Shown here: one piece after another, positions 62,623 through 64,000 of the stretch | Numbering within the stretch: the stretch's first letter is position 1 | Layout of the letters: each line of letters starts with the position of its first letter | Origin: Saccharomonospora amisosensis | GTDB taxonomy: Bacteria; Actinomycetota; Actinomycetes; Mycobacteriales; Pseudonocardiaceae | NCBI RefSeq assembly: GCF_011761185.1 | Contig: NZ_JAAOYM010000001.1 | Location: 2,976,001 to 3,040,000 of the forward strand | Reading direction: 5' to 3' | Length of the DNA stretch: 64,000 bases | Position numbers and translations under genes: made by a program | The notes under the pieces: generated by a model | Database searches by the model: none | Seen by the model: the letters and a program-made list of their open reading frames with translations, nothing else | What the model was told of the DNA's origin: nothing

Positions 62623-63014
62623 CGCAACCTCCTTACGGCCTGACGCGCCGGGGTTTCCTGGAACCCGGACCGTGACAGAACTACAGAAAATTACTTGATA
62701 TGACACGACATTTCAAGACATGTCCGCGTCGGTCGACCACACGCTTGTAGACAGACAACGCCGGCCCGCCGAGCCAGGTTGGCCGCAGGTCGACAACGAC
62801 CGCCCATGAGCGGTTGGCCACCGCTCATCACGGGTTCACGTCCGTTCGTACGTCGTTCGCCCTCGGTCATCCCACGCTGCTTGCCCTCAAAACAAGGGGG
62901 AGCTTAGCCTGCGTCGGCAGCCACACAACGCGGCCCGACACGTCAAACGGCACGCGAGCGGCCAACGGCACTCGCGTACCGGCCGGGTTGGCAATAGACC
63001 AAAGGCGGTCTTAC
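62623..63014. other. Divergent intergenic region between the two GAF regulators
   Basis: A 392-nt region with an AT-rich promoter-like part (62680-62720, including TTGATATGAC) near the LytTR gene. A perfect 9-bp hairpin lies at 62806-62828. No gene is supported. Confidence 0.55.
62806..62828. repeat. Perfect 9-bp inverted repeat
   Basis: ATGAGCGGT and ACCGCTCAT pair around loop TGGCC in the middle of the divergent regulator region. It could be an operator or an RNA hairpin in the leader of the second regulator. Confidence 0.5.
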
Positions 63015-64000
63015 ATGGCACAGGTACGCCGGCTCGACGCAACCTCTCGCAGCGATGGCGAGGCAACGGTGTACGGGGCATGGGAGCGGTTCGTGCGGGG
63101 CGAGGACGACCTCCGTGGTGTGCGACCCGAGATAGCGATTTCCTGGCAGCGGTGCCGGGACCAGTACCGGGTCGACCCCAATCTCATCGAAGCCCCGGTC
63201 GCCGTGGCGAAAGTCGACCACGCACTGGAGCACGACGTCGTGATCGCCGAACTCGGATTCCGCGCCGCCTCGCTGGAGCACGAAGTCAGCAATCTGGGCG
63301 GCATCTTAACCATCACCGACGCCTCCGGACGCATCTTGGCGCAATGGGGGGATCAGGCCACGCGCGCCGTCGCCGCCAAAGCCAACCTGGCACCGTGGTT
63401 CTGCTGGGCCGAGGGCGCCACCGGGACGAACGGCATGGGTACAGCGCTGATGTCCTACACCCCCGTGTTGATCCGCCGTACCGAGCACTGGTGCCAGGCC
63501 TTCCACGACTGGACCTGCGCCGGGGTGGCAGTACGGGACGTGGTGACCAGGGAACCGGTCGCGGTGCTCAACATCTCGTGCTGGCGAGGCGAGCTTCCCG
63601 CCGCCGTGGGTGCTTGGCTCGGCAACGCCGCCAAGATGACACAGCGGACCCTGCGACTGCGCGCCAAGGACGACGGCGCCGAACTGATGGCCGCCTTCAA
63701 CCACGCCAGGTCGCGCTCGAGCGCGGCACTCGCGGCCGTGGATCCCGCTGGCCGGGTGGTGCTCGCCGACGACACGGCGGGCGTGCTGCTCGGCATCCCG
63801 GGCTCCACACCGGCGCCCGATCCCGCGGTGCGGTGGAAACCGGAACTGCCGGAGTTCATCCGGGCCTCCCAATATGCCGCCAAGCAAGCGGCGCGCAATC
63901 CGGATTGGGTGGGCTCGACGCAGATCTTCACCCGGCTCGCCAACGAACCGACGTCGATCAGCTTCAAGCCGGTGTTCCTGTCCGGGCACCTGGTTGGCAA
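63015..64000 (+). CDS. GAF-domain regulator, C-terminally incomplete at window end
   Basis: The first 328 codons are in the window and remain open at 64000. The GAF region repeats the features of the divergent neighbour: ATGTNGMGTAL, then EHWCQAFHDWTCAGVAVRD and VAVLNIS. A PAS-like segment follows (ALAAVDPAGRVVLADDTAGVLLG). It is clearly a paralogue of the LytTR regulator at 61174-62622; the DNA-binding end is outside the window. Start ATG 63015 follows AAAGGCGG. Confidence 0.85.
   Translation, partial: MAQVRRLDATSRSDGEATVYGAWERFVRGEDDLRGVRPEIAISWQRCRDQYRVDPNLIEAPVAVAKVDHALEHDVVIAELGFRAASLEHEVSNLGGILTITDASGRILAQWGDQATRAVAAKANLAPWFCWAEGATGTNGMGTALMSYTPVLIRRTEHWCQAFHDWTCAGVAVRDVVTREPVAVLNISCWRGELPAAVGAWLGNAAKMTQRTLRLRAKDDGAELMAAFNHARSRSSAALAAVDPAGRVVLADDTAGVLLGIPGSTPAPDPAVRWKPELPEFIRASQYAAKQAARNPDWVGSTQIFTRLANEPTSISFKPVFLSGHLVG

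Overview
The window comes from a high-GC, filamentous-type actinomycete, most likely Pseudonocardiaceae and close to Amycolatopsis. The basis is GTG/TTG starts, many 4-bp ATGA/GTGA gene overlaps, and genes typical of that group: DUF3556, an NDMA-type methanol dehydrogenase, and a ribulose-monophosphate (RuMP) cluster. The organism looks like a facultative methylotroph. It would oxidise methanol with an NDMA-dependent methanol dehydrogenase (mno, 29222) and fix the formaldehyde through a nearly complete RuMP module (hps, tkt, phi, glpX, pfk, rpe; 53868-61073). Genus assignment is inference.

Layout. 1-4151: an aldehyde dehydrogenase coupled to an OB-fold protein behind a KstR-like operator, a secreted Nep1-like protein, an MBL hydrolase and a membrane protein. 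4206-10345: a minus-strand run of acyl-CoA ligase, DUF3556 membrane protein, phytoene-dehydrogenase-like oxidoreductase and PucR regulator. 10541-14408: a compact three-gene operon, compositionally different from its neighbours. It encodes an NrtR-like Nudix regulator with a palindromic operator, a nucleoside-phosphorylase-family enzyme and a multi-pass membrane protein. The last two share a G-I-Q-A-x-G amyloid/RHIM-like motif and overlap by ATGA. This is the best candidate for an undescribed conflict (defence) system. 14478-25375: a urea island (urtABCDE, embedded GntR regulator, urea carboxylase, allophanate hydrolase). 25728-36695: alcohol oxidation, with a GAF regulator, aldehyde dehydrogenase, DUF779 protein, mno, a MoxR/VWA pair with His-Gly repeats, a two-component system and an iron alcohol dehydrogenase.

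36850-39474 holds decayed genes (VapC, VOC and MFS remnants) around an NlpC/P60 hydrolase. 39559-40629 carries a DUF6153/DUF305 pair. 40877-48405 is a TRAP-transporter/CoA-transferase/carboxyltransferase region. Its GntR regulator probably binds a 15-bp palindrome found upstream of both the CoA-transferase operon and the TRAP operon. 48951-53514 has a cupin regulator, methyltransferase, DinB protein, sodium:solute symporter with its small partner, and an SRPBCC protein. 53868-64000 is the RuMP cluster with two related GAF-type regulators in divergent orientation; the second runs off the window.

All functions are read from motifs and remembered family knowledge. No searches were run. No tRNA, rRNA, CRISPR array or intact insertion sequence was seen.
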